Notes under the pieces: model-generated
What the model saw: the letters and a program-made list of their open reading frames with translations, nothing else
Database searches by the model: none
What the model was told of the DNA's origin: nothing
Origin: an uncultured Methylococcaceae bacterium
Lineage (GTDB): Bacteria; Pseudomonadota; Gammaproteobacteria; Methylococcales; Methylomonadaceae
Direction of reading: 5' to 3'
Length of the DNA stretch: 55,478 nucleotides
NCBI GenBank assembly: GCA_903839855.1
Contig: CAIMEB010000241.1
Location: 1 to 55,478 of the forward strand
Position numbers and translations under genes: made by a program
Shown: piece by piece, positions 17,616-25,587 of the stretch
Position numbering within the stretch: the first letter of the stretch is position 1
Layout: each line of letters begins with the position of its first letter

Positions 17616-18644
17616 CTATAAGCTGACGAATTTAACTACTTTTCCACTTGCAGCGGATTCAAGTGCGGCAACAATCAACCGACAATTTTCTTTAGCATCG
17701 TCTAAGGATAATAAGGGTGCTTTCTGATTAAACACACAGTCACTAAAGTGTTCTATTTCAAGTTTAAAATGATTATGAGGCAACAACTGCTCTTGATAAT
17801 GCAGGCCTTCTTCAGTCCACCATGAAATCACCGGCACATTTTCTGGTAATTGCCATACGGTATGACATTTAATGCCGCCTTTAGTCCCTATAATTTCATA
17901 CTCACAACGCCTTGCCTGTTCAAAACTAAAATTAAAGTGTGCATACTTACCAGTGCCAAAATCAATAACACCACTCGTAGTAATATCTGCCCCAGTCTCG
18001 ACGTATTTTGCTATAGCCGTTATTGCGACAGGCTTTTCCTCAAAGAATAATCGAGCTGAATGGATGGCATAACACCCAATATCCCACATGGCACCCCCAC
18101 CTCGTTCGACACTTTCTGATAACCGATAAATGCGAGCGGGCTTCATCATGAAAGAGTAGCTAGCGCGTACTGACCTGACCTCGCCCACCACCCCTGAACG
18201 AATCAATTCTTGCACCCGTAGATGTTGTGGATGAAAGCGGTACATAAAGCCTTCCATAACCACTACATTATGAGTTACAGAAGCTTCTTTAATGGCGTCA
18301 ATATCAGCAGTGGTTAAAGCCATTGGCTTTTCACACAATACGTGCTTACCCATTTTAATGGCTCTCAATACCCATTCCGCATGTTCATGATTAGCTAGAG
18401 GCACATAAACAGCATCGACATCCGCATCATTTAACAAAGCATCAAGACTGTCATAGGTTTTTACATTATCTTGATCTTGTTGAGGGGCAAATTGCTTAAG
18501 CATTTTTTCTGCGGCTCCAGCACGACGACTTGCAATGCCAACTAACTGCGCATTGGCAGCCGCAACAATTGCGGGTAGTAAACGCTCGTTAATACGCGCC
18601 GCCCCTAAAATCCCCCAGCGTAATTTCGAATGTGTAGATTCCAT
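17616..18644 (-). CDS. Gfo/Idh/MocA family NAD(P)-dependent oxidoreductase
   Basis: Sugar-type dehydrogenase of 342 residues. The N-terminal Rossmann fold has GILGAA at 11-16, and the catalytic-lysine motif EKP is at 105-107. The C-terminal alpha/beta domain contains the family GGGAMWDIGCYAIH stretch near 185-198. Overall it resembles D-xylose 1-dehydrogenase/dihydrodiol dehydrogenase relatives, but the substrate cannot be assigned. It lies 38 bp after ppgK on the same strand and is probably cotranscribed, which hints at sugar metabolism. Confidence 0.88.
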   Translation of the reverse strand: MESTHSKLRWGILGAARINERLLPAIVAAANAQLVGIASRRAGAAEKMLKQFAPQQDQDNVKTYDSLDALLNDADVDAVYVPLANHEHAEWVLRAIKMGKHVLCEKPMALTTADIDAIKEASVTHNVVVMEGFMYRFHPQHLRVQELIRSGVVGEVRSVRASYSFMMKPARIYRLSESVERGGGAMWDIGCYAIHSARLFFEEKPVAITAIAKYVETGADITTSGVIDFGTGKYAHFNFSFEQARRCEYEIIGTKGGIKCHTVWQLPENVPVISWWTEEGLHYQEQLLPHNHFKLEIEHFSDCVFNQKAPLLSLDDAKENCRLIVAALESAASGKVVKFVSL

Positions 18645-18682
18645 ACTGCTTTAAACTTTTAGTATTGTAACGTAATAGTCAA

Positions 18683-19435
18683 TTAATCAATGCGATCGGC
18701 ATTTAATTTTGCATACAAGGCTGCGCCAACTATACCGGCTTGATTTAAGAATGTAGCGGGTTTAACAGGCGCATCCACCGTTAATTGCGCTTTGAACCTA
18801 TCAAAATGTTTACTGGCTCCCCCCCCAATAACAATCAGGTCAGGCCAAAATAAAGCGTCCATTTGGATCAGATACTTATTAAAGCGCTTACCCCATCGCT
18901 TCCAGCCTAAGCCTTGCGTCTGCCGAACTAAATCGGAAGCATAATGTTCGGCTTTTTTTCCGTTCTTTAAATATAAATGACCTAACTCAGTATTGGGTAA
19001 TAAGTTTCCATCTGTAAATAAAACCGTACCTAACCCCGTTCCAATGGTAATTAATAATACAACACCGGCCTGCCCCACTCCCTCACCAAAATACATTTCA
19101 GCTAAACCCGCCGCATCGGCATCATTAAGGCAGTAACAGGGGCATTTTGTCACTTCAGAGAACAGTTGACTAATATGGGTACCAATAAAAAGAGGTGATA
19201 TGTTGGAAGCAGTCCGCGCCACTCCATGTTGAATGGCAGCAGGAAACCCACAACCCACTAACCCAGTCCAGTTAAAATGACTCACCATCTCTGCCAGCAC
19301 TAACCCAACTGCTTCCGGCGTTGCCGGTTGTGGGGTCTCAATTCGATAACGTTCTGTCACCAGAGAACCATTTGTAGTATCAACAATTGCCCCCTTAATA
19401 CCAGAGCCACCAATATCAACGCCGAGAATCAACAT
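18683..19435 (-). CDS. ppgK: Polyphosphate glucokinase (ROK family)
   Basis: Phosphorylates glucose with inorganic polyphosphate, and in some members also ATP. The phosphate-binding loop DIGGSGIKG is at 6-14, the catalytic aspartate is in CLNDADAAG near 102-110, and TIGTGLGTVLF and ELGHLYLKNGKKAEHYAS match the polyphosphate subgroup. The CxCGxxGCxE zinc motif of typical ROK proteins is missing, as expected for PpgK. Length of 250 residues is normal. It likely forms an operon with the following oxidoreductase. Confidence 0.9.
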   Translation of the reverse strand: MLILGVDIGGSGIKGAIVDTTNGSLVTERYRIETPQPATPEAVGLVLAEMVSHFNWTGLVGCGFPAAIQHGVARTASNISPLFIGTHISQLFSEVTKCPCYCLNDADAAGLAEMYFGEGVGQAGVVLLITIGTGLGTVLFTDGNLLPNTELGHLYLKNGKKAEHYASDLVRQTQGLGWKRWGKRFNKYLIQMDALFWPDLIVIGGGASKHFDRFKAQLTVDAPVKPATFLNQAGIVGAALYAKLNADRID

Positions 19436-19622
19436 AAAATTTCCTTACACAATAGAGTTATTATGCCTGCATTGTAAGCAATGTACTTTTAAATGCAACA
19501 CCTAAAACGCTTGCCAATAAAACGACAACACAACCTATTCTTTAAATTTTGACCAAAAGAAAACAGTCTGAACCTTTAGGTTTGGTATCATAAGACCCTC
19601 AATCAATCTATCTGGAAACACC

Positions 19623-20120
19623 ATGCAACAGCAAATTGAAACTGAACGATTAACTAATGACCTTATCATTCCGCGAATCATTCAGGGTCTGATGATAGTC
19701 CTATTAATGGCACAGGTTTTAATCTGTTTATCCTTCGGTGAACAATTACAAAATCCCTTGGGAGAAACTCAGCGAATATTTATTAGATCCATTCTTTATC
19801 TACTTGCTATCATCGCCTTTCCTATGACTAATTTGATTCGCCACATCCAATTGAGATTAAATGAAACCATGCCATTTACAGGCACAACACCCAGATTGAT
19901 TGCAAAAAAACGCTATCAATGGACAACTACATTGTCTCTGTGTTTAATTGGAATTATCAATATCTTTGGATTTACGCTGTTTATTTTGGGTGATGGTTAT
20001 AACACCCTGTATATATTTTCAGGATTATCTGCATTGGGGATGATATTGTACAGACCCAAACTGAGCGAATACATCAGAATTATTGATAGGCTTGAATCTA
20101 AAGAAGAGCATCGTGCTTAA
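19623..20120 (+). CDS. Uncharacterised four-helix membrane protein
   Basis: A 165-residue protein with hydrophobic segments near 18-38, 51-69, 98-118 and 124-141 and a charged C-terminus. I do not recognise the family. The ATG at 19623 follows a CTGGAAA sequence that may serve as a weak ribosome site. It stands alone on the plus strand between ppgK and the OsmC gene, 10 bp before the OsmC stop, so the two transcripts converge and nearly touch. Confidence 0.7.
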   Translation: MQQQIETERLTNDLIIPRIIQGLMIVLLMAQVLICLSFGEQLQNPLGETQRIFIRSILYLLAIIAFPMTNLIRHIQLRLNETMPFTGTTPRLIAKKRYQWTTTLSLCLIGIINIFGFTLFILGDGYNTLYIFSGLSALGMILYRPKLSEYIRIIDRLESKEEHRA

Positions 20121-20130
20121 TGAGAGGTCA

Positions 20131-20550
20131 TTAAATTTCGATAACTTCAAAATCGTGAGTAATCTCTACACCCGCTTTACCCAACATAATAGAAGCAGAA
20201 CAATATTTCTCTGCCGACAATTTTACTGCACGTTCAACAACCGATTCTTTTAATCCTTTGCCACTGACAATGAAATGCAAATGAATTTTGCTAAATACAC
20301 TCGGCACAGCGTCTACACGTTCAGCTGCAATCTCAGTCACGCAGTTAACAATATCGTTTCTGCCTTTTTGTAAAATCTGTACCACATCAAAAGATGAACA
20401 GCCGCCTAAACCTAATAAAATCATTTCCATGGGACGAGGCCCCATATTACGCCCACCATGATCAGGTGACCCATCCATAACGACCGCATGACCACTACCC
20501 GATTCGCCGACAAACATGACACCGTCAACCCATTTGATTGTTGCTTGCAT
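20131..20550 (-). CDS. OsmC family peroxiredoxin-like protein
   Basis: 139 residues of the OsmC/Ohr fold, YhfA-like branch. The two redox cysteines are C51 in GLGGCSSFDVV and C117 in EKYCSAS, consistent with thiol-based reduction of organic hydroperoxides, though YhfA-like members have no firmly known substrate. The ATG at 20550 has an AGGAGG-like sequence just upstream (complement of tttttcctccta). Monocistronic by context. Confidence 0.9.
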   Translation of the reverse strand: MQATIKWVDGVMFVGESGSGHAVVMDGSPDHGGRNMGPRPMEMILLGLGGCSSFDVVQILQKGRNDIVNCVTEIAAERVDAVPSVFSKIHLHFIVSGKGLKESVVERAVKLSAEKYCSASIMLGKAGVEITHDFEVIEI

Positions 20551-20605
20551 TTTTCCTCCTAAATTTAAAGTAAGGCTAGATTAGCATAAAAAACTTAATC
20601 TAGGC

Positions 20606-20749
20606 CTACCTGATATGATGCTCCTGGCATATTTTTTCGCTATCACTAGCGATTAGCGGATCCTTTGTTAATCCACAATTAAAGCCCAATGCAGATTGAT
20701 TAAAGTAATAACAGGTTTTACAAAGCCCAAACGAATAATTAAGACTCAT
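20606..20749 (-). CDS. Small cysteine-rich protein (47 residues)
   Basis: From ATG 20749 the frame reads MSLNYSFGLCKTCYYFNQSA and ends KICQEHHIR. Four cysteines (C10, C13, C25, C41) with a leading CxxC suggest a small metal-binding module. It overlaps the end of the phosphoesterase gene by 11 bp in another frame, a sign of coupled translation. The longer frame back to 20818 lies wholly within the phosphoesterase gene and is less credible. No family recognised. Confidence 0.6.
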   Translation of the reverse strand: MSLNYSFGLCKTCYYFNQSALGFNCGLTKDPLIASDSEKICQEHHIR

Positions 20750-21560
20750 TGACGTGCGTGGTTTCGGCACTCGACAACAGATCATTATGTTTTTCATCTT
20801 CAATAACAGTCGTTTCAATCTTTTGCCACCTTAATAGCTCCAGCTCACCATTAAAATGCTCAACAATAGCGGTACAGCTTTCTACAAAATCCCCTGTATT
20901 TACATATAAAAAGCCGTTTATATCTTTTATTTCAGCATGATGTATATGCCCGCAAATAACTCCATCCAGGCGCTGATCTTTTAAGGTGCTAACAATACTT
21001 TCTTCATAATCAGAAATAAATTGAACGACGTTCTTGACTTTAAACTTAACGAAAGCAGCTAACGAAAAATTGGATTGCAATCCGAACCAACGTCTGACCG
21101 TCCTTATAATGCGATTAACCCAAATCAAAAAGTCGTAACCCTCACTACCAATCTTGGCAAGCCATCTGTGGCATTTAGCAATCGTGTCATATTCATCGCC
21201 ATGCACAACCAAAAATTTCTTTCCATCAACAGTATTATGAATATCAGATTTTTTAACAATAATGTCTCCAAAAACATAGTTATCATAATCTCTGACATTT
21301 TCATCATGATTACCTGGGACGTAAATCACTTGGGTACCGTGCCTGGCTTTTCTTAAGACTTTTTGAATCACTGTATTATGATCCCTAGGCCAATACATTT
21401 TCTTGGAGAGTGACCAAAAATCAATAATATCGCCCACCAAATAGAGCTTCTCACTGTCGTTATACTTTAAGAAATCCAGTAAAACATCACCTTGACATTG
21501 AGTAGACCCCAAATGTAAATCTGAAATCCAGATAGTTCGATAGGTTTTATTCATAATCAA
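20739..21560 (-). CDS. UDP-2,3-diacylglucosamine diphosphatase-like metallophosphoesterase
   Basis: Calcineurin-like phosphoesterase of 273 residues. Metal ligands are visible in order: SDLHLG (D14, H16), GDIIDFW (D44), GNHDE (N84, H85), HGDEYD (H120) and GHIHH (H205, H207). The layout resembles the LpxH-like proteins that act on lipid A or related pyrophosphates, but this long subfamily is not proved to be LpxH. A basic segment near 150-180 could touch the membrane. Either the ATG at 21560 or the one at 21554 may be used. The small Cys-rich gene overlaps its end. Confidence 0.85.
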   Translation of the reverse strand: MIMNKTYRTIWISDLHLGSTQCQGDVLLDFLKYNDSEKLYLVGDIIDFWSLSKKMYWPRDHNTVIQKVLRKARHGTQVIYVPGNHDENVRDYDNYVFGDIIVKKSDIHNTVDGKKFLVVHGDEYDTIAKCHRWLAKIGSEGYDFLIWVNRIIRTVRRWFGLQSNFSLAAFVKFKVKNVVQFISDYEESIVSTLKDQRLDGVICGHIHHAEIKDINGFLYVNTGDFVESCTAIVEHFNGELELLRWQKIETTVIEDEKHNDLLSSAETTHVNES

Positions 21561-21648
21561 CCGTTAACCTTAGGTTACAAGCAATAGATAAAATAGTAGC
21601 AGACGAACGTGAAGATAATGTTACAGCCGGGTAAAACCCCAATTTACC

Positions 21649-22086
21649 CTAAGACCTTAATATAAAAGTAATCGGCCCATCATTAAGCAACGACACTTTC
21701 ATATCAGCACCAAACCGACCAAATTCCACGGTGTCGTAGGTTTCCTTCGCCAGGCATTGCAAATAGCTAAATAGCTGTAGTCCCTGTTCCGGCGGCGCTG
21801 CCGAAATAAAACCGGGGCGATTCCCCTTTTGGGTATCTGCTGCCAAAGTAAATTGAGGAATCAATAGTAATCCCCCCTTAATATTCTTCAAGCTCAAATT
21901 CATCCGGTCATTCTCATCGGCAAAAATCCGGTAATTAAGAATGCGTTCCAATAAGCGCTCTGCATCTTTCGGGGTATCTGCTTTTTCGACCGCTACCAAC
22001 GCGACGATGCCAACATCTATCTGTCCGACAGTCTCATTATCGATAACCACGTTGGCGTGTGTCACTCGCTGAATAACAGTAATCAT
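21649..22086 (-). CDS. dtd: D-aminoacyl-tRNA deacylase
   Basis: Removes D-amino acids (and glycine) wrongly attached to tRNA. The 145-residue protein from ATG 22086 matches the family length; the frame continues upstream to 22140 but that part lies in the ParA gene and has no similarity. Motifs seen: MITVIQRVTHA at the start, PQFTLAAD at 77-84, RPGFISAAPP at 90-99 and the C-terminal NDGPITF. The gene starts 17 bp after the ParA-like gene and is probably cotranscribed with it. Confidence 0.95.
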   Translation of the reverse strand: MITVIQRVTHANVVIDNETVGQIDVGIVALVAVEKADTPKDAERLLERILNYRIFADENDRMNLSLKNIKGGLLLIPQFTLAADTQKGNRPGFISAAPPEQGLQLFSYLQCLAKETYDTVEFGRFGADMKVSLLNDGPITFILRS

Positions 22087-22103
22087 AACTAAAATTAACG
22101 GGG

Positions 22104-22853
22104 TTATTGTAACTCTGGATGCCGCATCAGTTCCTGCCATAATTCGCTATAAGCTTCCATAGAACGGCTTTTATGGGCAAACCCGCCTAAAGGCATACGC
22201 TCTAAACCCATACGCTCTATATCACTCGCATAAGGAATAAGAACTTTTAAAATCTCGGGGTAATTTTCAGCCAGTGCACTCATAAACTCTTTATGCATTT
22301 TCTTTCGGCGATCAACCATCGAAAAAAATGGAATGAATCCAAGATGATGCAACTCGTGATCTTTTATAAATAATTTCAATTGTTCCAGTGTCCTTAATGA
22401 CAGCGTCGTTGGAATAACCGGCGATAGTAAAACATCAGCCGCTTCAAATACCGCCTCAGATAATAAAGAAATATTAGGCGGACAATCCAGAAAAACAAAA
22501 TCATATTCCTCCGCTAAAGGCTTGAGTAATTTTTTAAGTTGCTGGGTCGGCTTCTTTTTAGTGTCCAGAACAAGATCTATGTTTCTAAATGAAAAATCTG
22601 AGGGTAATAAGTCCAGGTTCTCAAAATCTGTGCCTTTTATTAAGTCATCAAGCTCACGCTTTCTTGTAATCAAACCTTTACTGCCGCCCTTTAACTTGGG
22701 CTTGATACGAAAATAATAGCTACTAGCGCCCTGAGGATCCAAATCCCAGATTAAAGTACGATACCCTTTACTGGCCGAAATAAAAGCTAAATTTACTGCA
22801 CTTGACGTTTTTCCAACTCCCCCCTTGATACTGTATAAAGCAATAATCTTCAT
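22104..22853 (-). CDS. ParA/MinD-like ATPase, no ParB partner seen
   Basis: Deviant Walker A motif KGGVGKT at 10-16, Walker A' stretch WDLDPQGAS near 36-44 and Walker B VFLDCPP near 119-125 place this 249-residue protein with ParA-type ATPases. These position cargo by dimerising on DNA or membrane. No ParB, plasmid replication gene or parS-like repeat is present in the window, so chromosome or plasmid partition is not implied. A role in placing some other cell structure is inference. It is followed by dtd. Confidence 0.88.
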   Translation of the reverse strand: MKIIALYSIKGGVGKTSSAVNLAFISASKGYRTLIWDLDPQGASSYYFRIKPKLKGGSKGLITRKRELDDLIKGTDFENLDLLPSDFSFRNIDLVLDTKKKPTQQLKKLLKPLAEEYDFVFLDCPPNISLLSEAVFEAADVLLSPVIPTTLSLRTLEQLKLFIKDHELHHLGFIPFFSMVDRRKKMHKEFMSALAENYPEILKVLIPYASDIERMGLERMPLGGFAHKSRSMEAYSELWQELMRHPELQ

Positions 22854-22951
22854 TAACTACTCCGGTAAAATCGATGTGTTTTTAAACCTTGGACTGATTA
22901 TAATATACAACATAGAATACATTTCATGAGCGTCAATATGCTTGGAGGTAT

Positions 22952-23073
22952 AACCAGCTAAAATAAAAGATAATAAAAAATAATAAAAGATTGAAATTTT
23001 CGATTAAATTCCCTATCCTTAGCTGGTTTAACTGGATTGCATTTTCCACCAAGAGAACGAGGTTCTCTTTTTT
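22952..23073 (+). promoter_or_regulatory. Structured leader of the cytochrome gene with a terminator-like hairpin
   Basis: Two inverted repeats lie ahead of the cytochrome start at 23093. AACCAGCTAA (22952-22961) can pair with TTAGCTGGTT (23019-23028) across 57 nt. Then AAGAGAAC (23051-23058), loop GAG, pairs with GTTCTCTT (23062-23069) and runs straight into T residues to 23073, a terminator shape. It ends 12 nt before the AAAGAGG ribosome site. No plus-strand gene lies upstream for it to terminate, so it may act as an attenuator or as an mRNA-stabilising stem. Confidence 0.55.
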
Positions 23074-23092
23074 AACACCTAAAGAGGTCACT

Positions 23093-23431
23093 ATGAAAAA
23101 ATCACTTGCTACAGCAGCCGGTATCGTTTTAATCGCATTAAGCGGAGCAGCTTTCGCTGATGAACAGCTTGAAATAGGTCAAAAAATCTATGAACGTGCT
23201 TTTGGTCGTGGTTGTGGTACTTGCCATGACATCGCATCAAACCCACAATTACCTGCAAACATCAAAGCAGGTACTTTAACGAGATCCAGCTTTGAAAAGA
23301 TTTTAAAAGAAGGCAAAGGCGGCATGCCAGTAGCTATTGCTGAAATCATGAAAAACAAAGCCGTTGAAAAAGCGGGCTACGGTGAAGATCAAGCAGTTGA
23401 TGCTTTATTCGCTTACATCAGCAGCAAATAA
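23093..23431 (+). CDS. Small periplasmic c-type cytochrome
   Basis: 112-residue precursor with a signal peptide of about 22 residues ending SGAAFA. The heme c site CGTCH is at 41-45 (C41, C44, H45) and the likely distal ligand is M78 in GGMPVAI. It is a class I monoheme cytochrome, an electron carrier in the periplasm; it could feed the oxidase encoded at 9425-12242, but nothing here proves it. The ATG at 23093 has a strong AAAGAGG site 6 nt upstream; the frame open back to 22991 is noncoding leader. A bidirectional terminator follows. Confidence 0.9.
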   Translation: MKKSLATAAGIVLIALSGAAFADEQLEIGQKIYERAFGRGCGTCHDIASNPQLPANIKAGTLTRSSFEKILKEGKGGMPVAIAEIMKNKAVEKAGYGEDQAVDALFAYISSK

Positions 23432-23454
23432 TAATAAAAACACAGATCAGACAC

Positions 23455-23492
23455 AAAAAAGCCGCCTCTTCCTAACGGAGGGGCGGCTTTTT
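23455..23492. terminator. Bidirectional terminator after the cytochrome gene
   Basis: GCCGCC (23461-23466) pairs with GGCGGC (23482-23487), flanked by six A before and five T after. It lies between the convergent cytochrome gene and the membrane-protein gene on minus and can serve both. Confidence 0.88.
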
Positions 23493-23514
23493 AATTGGGA
23501 TAGCACTCAGGCTA

Positions 23515-24081
23515 TCATTTCTTATTCAAATATTGAATAATCACTTCTTTATAAGGCAAAAGAAAACGATTTCTAAGCCAAACACCACCGATTGCCGCCA
23601 ACATCAAACCACAAGAAGCCAGCGTCAAATAGACAAGATGCTTTAAATGGGACATTTCCTTGATCAATTGCTCATTCTGGACAGCAGTCGCTGCTTCTTT
23701 AACGGGTTCCGAATACGATTTAAGCACTTGCACATCATTTTTCAAATCTTCAAGCGTACCCAATGAATTTGAAACCGTCCCTAGCCGAATACTCTCTTCC
23801 AGAACACGTAATTTACTTTCAATTGATCCACTGACCAAACCAACAAACTGTCCCTTTAACGTGTTAACCTCGGCTGACAACACAGGATTAATTTCGGCAT
23901 TATTAACTTCGGAGATTTTAAGCTTATTAGAAGGAACAATGAAAAAGCCGATAATAATAATCACCGACATCAGAAAAACAACCGCAGCCGTTAGCCATCG
24001 ATTAACTTTCATCAAATTTTGATGGGATGGGATCCTTTCTAGAACCACAATCTCATTTTTCTGCTCATGCAACTCACTCAT
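23515..24081 (-). CDS. Uncharacterised protein with two membrane helices
   Basis: 188 residues: a short charged N-terminus, a membrane segment near 29-50, about 95 residues of polar, helical, periplasm-facing sequence, a second membrane segment near 147-167 and a short basic tail. The middle has leucine spacing suggestive of coiled coil. I do not recognise the family. It lies downstream of argG on the same strand but is separated from it by a palindromic element, so it may be transcribed alone. Confidence 0.65.
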   Translation of the reverse strand: MSELHEQKNEIVVLERIPSHQNLMKVNRWLTAAVVFLMSVIIIIGFFIVPSNKLKISEVNNAEINPVLSAEVNTLKGQFVGLVSGSIESKLRVLEESIRLGTVSNSLGTLEDLKNDVQVLKSYSEPVKEAATAVQNEQLIKEMSHLKHLVYLTLASCGLMLAAIGGVWLRNRFLLPYKEVIIQYLNKK

Positions 24082-24123
24082 TACTCAGCTCCCCCTCAAG
24101 CCCGGCATCGAAAGCACCCCAGC

Positions 24124-24201
24124 AGGACAATGTTATTATTATAGTTGTGGTAATTATTCCACTTAAGGTGATAATTATACTTGTTAAATAACAATTGTCC
24201 T
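24124..24201. repeat. 78-bp palindromic element between argG and the membrane-protein gene
   Basis: The ends AGGACAATGTTATT (24124-24137) and AATAACAATTGTCCT (24187-24201) are inverted copies differing by one inserted base. Inside, TAATTAT (24151-24157) pairs with ATAATTA (24171-24177) around a near-palindrome CACTTAAGGTG. The whole can fold into a long, AT-rich stem. No T-run follows, so it is not an ordinary terminator. It may be a miniature mobile element or a dispersed palindromic repeat. Confidence 0.6.
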
Positions 24202-24216
24202 GAGTTTTTATTCAGC

Positions 24217-25431
24217 TTATTTACGTAATTGTTTAGCAGCAGCGATACGCATTCTTAACGCATTGAGCTTAATAAAGCCTTCCGCATCTTTTTGATTATA
24301 AGCGCCGCCATCATCTTCGAAAGTAGCAATACTTTCATCAAACAGACTATCTGTTTTAGAATGCCTGCCCACGACAACCACATTTCCTTTGTATAGTTTA
24401 AGACGTACTTTACCGTTGACTGACAACTGCGAAGCATCAATCATTGTTTGCAATAGCTTACGTTCAGGACTCCACCAGTATCCGTTATAAATTAACGAGG
24501 CATACCGAGGCATTAATTCATCCTTTAAATGTGCCACTTCTCTATCCAAGGTTAAAGACTCAATCGCACGATGCGCTTTTAACATAATAGTCCCCGCTGG
24601 GGTTTCATAACAGCCGCGTGACTTCATGCCTACGTAACGGTTTTCAACAATATCCAGACGACCGATACCATTTTCGCCGGCTACCTTGTTCAATTGTTCC
24701 AGAACCGTGGCAGGTGAAACCGGTACATCATCAATGGCGACGATATCACCTTTTTCATAAGTCAATTCAATATAAGTGGCTTTATCAGGCGCTGTTTCAG
24801 GTGATACCGTCCAGCGCCACATATCTTCTTCTGGCTCTGCCCAGGGATCTTCAAGGATACGACCTTCATAAGAGATGTGCAGCAAATTAGCATCCATTGA
24901 ATAAGGCGAACTCTTACCTTTTTTTTCAACTGAAATACCGTGCTTTTCAGCATAATCCAATAAGGCTTGCCTAGATGTTAACTCCCACTCACGCCAGGGG
25001 GCAATTACCTGAATATCAGGCCGTAATGCATAAGCACCTAACTCAAAACGTACCTGGTCATTCCCTTTGCCGGTCGCGCCATGAGAAATAGCATCAGCAC
25101 CGGTTTCATTGGCAATCTCAATTAAACGTTTAGCAATTAATGGTCGTGCAATAGAAGTCCCTAACAGATATTCTCCCTCGTAAATGGTATTGGCACGGAA
25201 CATTGGAAACACGTAATCACGTGCAAATTCTTCACGTAAATCTTCAATAAAAATATCTTTAATACCAGCAGCCTGTGCTTTAGCACGTGCGGGTTCTACT
25301 TCTTCACCTTGCCCTAAATCAGCTGTAAAGGTGACTACTTCACATTGATAAACATCCTGCAACCATTTAAGAATAATGGAAGTGTCTAAACCCCCAGAAT
25401 AAGCCAATACAACTTTATTGATTTTTGACAT
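24217..25431 (-). CDS. argG: Argininosuccinate synthase
   Basis: Joins citrulline and aspartate with ATP to give argininosuccinate, the step before arginine. 404 residues, the normal length. The N-type ATP-binding motif AYSGGLDTS is at 10-18, and [15 protein letters not shown] near 116-130 is the family signature around the nucleotide and citrulline sites. Cytoplasmic. The ATG at 25431 gives the expected N-terminus. No other arginine gene is adjacent. Confidence 0.98.
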   Translation of the reverse strand: MSKINKVVLAYSGGLDTSIILKWLQDVYQCEVVTFTADLGQGEEVEPARAKAQAAGIKDIFIEDLREEFARDYVFPMFRANTIYEGEYLLGTSIARPLIAKRLIEIANETGADAISHGATGKGNDQVRFELGAYALRPDIQVIAPWREWELTSRQALLDYAEKHGISVEKKGKSSPYSMDANLLHISYEGRILEDPWAEPEEDMWRWTVSPETAPDKATYIELTYEKGDIVAIDDVPVSPATVLEQLNKVAGENGIGRLDIVENRYVGMKSRGCYETPAGTIMLKAHRAIESLTLDREVAHLKDELMPRYASLIYNGYWWSPERKLLQTMIDASQLSVNGKVRLKLYKGNVVVVGRHSKTDSLFDESIATFEDDGGAYNQKDAEGFIKLNALRMRIAAAKQLRK

Positions 25432-25587
25432 AATATGTTTTTACTCAAAGTTAAAAAATTCTGCAAATTATACCCGAAAACTACTTGATCCATACATAAC
25501 GGAACCGAAACACCTTTGGATCGAGTTCAGGTAAATAGACTGACGCTATCAACCCTATTAATTTCATTCCTCTTAAGACAATTCACA

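Noticed and set aside
20606-20818. Longer 70-codon form of the small cysteine-rich protein
   Set aside because: The first 23 codons lie inside the phosphoesterase gene; the inner ATG at 20749 gives a compact Cys-rich protein and an ordinary overlap.
22104-22853. Plasmid partition locus
   Set aside because: No ParB, replication gene or parS-like repeats accompany the ParA-like gene.
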